Shown here: positions 8,355 through 9,660 of the stretch, piece by piece
Layout: each line of letters starts with the position of its first letter
Position numbering within the stretch: the stretch's first letter is position 1
NCBI GenBank assembly: GCA_937877125.1
Contig: CALEFQ010000020.1
Span: 1 to 9,660 of the forward strand
DNA length: 9,660 bases
Direction: 5' to 3'
Source: an uncultured bacterium
GTDB lineage: Bacteria > Patescibacteriota > CALEFQ01
The notes under the pieces: model-generated
The model's database searches: none
What the model was told of the DNA's origin: nothing
The model's input: only the letters and a program-made list of their open reading frames with translations
Translations under genes and position numbers: made by a program

Positions 8355-9660
8355 ATGCATTTAGAAAAGCTTGATTTACAAGGCTTTAAATCGTTCGCCA
8401 ACCGAACGACTCTTAAATATACCAAAGGAATCACCGCCGTGGTCGGCCCCAATGGCTCCGGCAAGAGCAATGTCGCTGACGCGATCAAATGGGTTCTGGG
8501 CGAACAAAGCCTGAAAAGCATCCGCGGCAAAAAATCCGAGGACGTGATTTTTGCCGGCTCCAAAGAAAAATCAAAAATGGGCATGGCCGAAGTTTCCTTG
8601 ACCCTCAACAATGACGACGGCCGTATGCCGATCGACTTTCCGGAAGTGATCCTCACCAGGCGTCTTTTCCGCGACGGCGAAAGTGAATATTTGATCAACA
8701 AAAACCCGGCCCGGCTGATGGACATCCAGGACCTACTGCTCAAATCAGGTTTTGGCCAAAAAACTTACAGCGTCATTAGCCAGGGGCAGATCGGCAATAT
8801 TCTGGGGGCCACGCCCCAGGCCCGGAAAGAAATGTTTGACGAGGCCGCCGGGGTGAAGCAATTCCAGATCAAGCGCGACAGCGCCATCCGCAAACTAGAA
8901 CGCACCCGGCAGAATTTATTGCGCGTTACCGATTTATTGCGCGAATTAAAACCCCGGCTACGTTCTCTCGAGAAACAAGCCGAGCGAGCCAAAGACGGGG
9001 AAGTGCTGGCGCGTGATCTGAAAGAAATGCAAACCAAGCTTTTTGCCCATCTTTGGGACAAATATACCACTCGGCTGAAAGAGTCCGACGCGCTTTACCA
9101 GCGCCACCAGAAAAATATCGAAGATGTTGAAAAGGAAATCGCTAAAATATCCCAGGAGATAGAAGCCGAAGAAAAACGCACCGCCCAAAGCCGGGATGAG
9201 TTGGCCAAACTCCAGCGCCAAACCGATATCGCGCGCGAAGAGCGCAATCATTTGCAGCAGGACCTGGCTCTAACGCGTGGCAAGATAGATTTAGAAAAAG
9301 AAAAAACCACCGGCGTTGACATCGCAGGCCTACGGCGGGAACTTAGCGCCAAGGAGAAACATATTGATTCCCTGCAAAAAAATTCCGCCCGCTTTACCGA
9401 AGAGATTAAGTCCGCTGAAAAAGATTTAGCCGGCGCCATCTCCCGCCAAGCCAAGCTGAATCAAGAGATTAATGCCCTTCAACAAAAGCTCCAGCAGCTG
9501 CAGAACCGACAGGCCACCCCTCCCGAAGCGCTGGGCGACTTAGAGCTGGAACTGGTGCAGGTCGAAAAGGATTTCGGGTCACTGGTCGAAAAACTGATGA
9601 TCTGCCAATCATTGGAAGCACTGGAATCCATCAAAAGCCAGATTAGCGAGCTGAATAAGA
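8355..9660 (+). CDS. smc: Chromosome segregation ATPase SMC, N-terminal 435 residues (runs off the window)
   Basis: SMC is the large coiled-coil ATPase of bacterial condensin, acting with ScpA/ScpB on the nucleoid to organise and separate chromosomes. The N-terminal head is complete: the conserved start HLEKLDLQGFKSFA (2-15), Walker A GPNGSGKS (31-38), the arginine-containing SIRGKKSEDVIFAGS (55-69, usually LRGxKxEDVIFAGS), and the Q-loop region SVISQGQIGNIL (139-150), then FDEAAGV (161-167). From about 170 the chain is charged heptad-rich coiled coil to the window edge. The hinge, the return coil, and the signature and Walker B motifs lie beyond the window. The frame has no stop. Start ATG at 8355 gives the family's usual N-terminus but lacks an SD; the nearest AGGAG is about 25 bases away. 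Confidence 0.96.
   Translation, partial: MHLEKLDLQGFKSFANRTTLKYTKGITAVVGPNGSGKSNVADAIKWVLGEQSLKSIRGKKSEDVIFAGSKEKSKMGMAEVSLTLNNDDGRMPIDFPEVILTRRLFRDGESEYLINKNPARLMDIQDLLLKSGFGQKTYSVISQGQIGNILGATPQARKEMFDEAAGVKQFQIKRDSAIRKLERTRQNLLRVTDLLRELKPRLRSLEKQAERAKDGEVLARDLKEMQTKLFAHLWDKYTTRLKESDALYQRHQKNIEDVEKEIAKISQEIEAEEKRTAQSRDELAKLQRQTDIAREERNHLQQDLALTRGKIDLEKEKTTGVDIAGLRRELSAKEKHIDSLQKNSARFTEEIKSAEKDLAGAISRQAKLNQEINALQQKLQQLQNRQATPPEALGDLELELVQVEKDFGSLVEKLMICQSLEALESIKSQISELNK

Noticed and set aside
8297..9454. Several long minus-strand frames (8297-8743, 8765-9070, 8958-9251, 9248-9454)
   Set aside because: All are antisense shadows of smc, whose plus-strand frame is continuous and has clear ATPase-head motifs.
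48..9660. tRNA or rRNA genes
   Set aside because: I looked for cloverleaf-like T-loop sequence and rRNA cores and saw none; the four-helix-bundle cassette is not inside 23S rRNA here.

Overview
The window reads as one end of a bacterial metagenomic contig, most likely from a Patescibacteria/CPR (Parcubacteria-like) genome. The lineage is inferred from content: a fused phosphoglucose/phosphomannose isomerase, a stand-alone 23S-rRNA-intervening-sequence-type four-helix-bundle gene, a lamin-tail-domain surface protein, and many tiny lineage-type ORFs beside housekeeping genes (queA tail, smc). TGA is a normal stop in at least five genes, so the standard bacterial code applies rather than the UGA=Gly code of Gracilibacteria/SR1. 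Bases 1-47 are not biological: they match an Illumina TruSeq P7/index/read-2 adapter, so the contig breaks there.

Layout. 48-125 is the 3' end of queA (+), converging through a shared hairpin on an unrecognised 204-aa protein (-, 180-794). Back-to-back promoters at 817-877 separate that gene from the bifunctional PGI/PMI (+, 922-1905). Next come two independent minus-strand units: a nucleoside 2-deoxyribosyltransferase-like enzyme (1972-2445) and a small three-helix membrane protein (2561-2911). A strong plus promoter with a terminator-like leader hairpin (2993-3077) precedes a 473-bp cassette (3088-3560). The cassette carries the four-helix-bundle gene between 34-bp inverted repeats and is bounded by AGC on both sides. 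Then comes a 761-aa exported, C-terminally anchored LTD/OB-fold protein (3602-5887).

5931-7598 holds four minus-strand units in a row, each with its own SD, promoter and downstream hairpin. The first three encode small proteins sharing an 8-cysteine double-zinc-ribbon module (5931-6122, 6327-6593, 6744-7148). The fourth encodes a probable tautomerase-fold protein with Pro2 (7266-7598). A divergent promoter drives a small single-pass membrane protein (7805-8095) whose frame continues past an in-frame TGA for 47 more codons. The window ends in the N-terminal 435 residues of SMC (8355 to the edge).

How it works together. There is no obvious single pathway: sugar-phosphate interconversion, nucleoside salvage or modification, tRNA queuosine, chromosome segregation and cell-surface functions sit side by side. 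The shared theme is regulatory: nearly every gene looks monocistronic, with a sigma70-like promoter (TTGAC-type -35, 16-17 bp spacer), usually an AGGAGG SD, and an intrinsic terminator. The best candidates for something undescribed are the zinc-ribbon triplet, the inverted-repeat-bounded four-helix-bundle cassette, and the in-frame TGA. No longer stretch than about 215 bp lacks a gene, and each such gap is described below.
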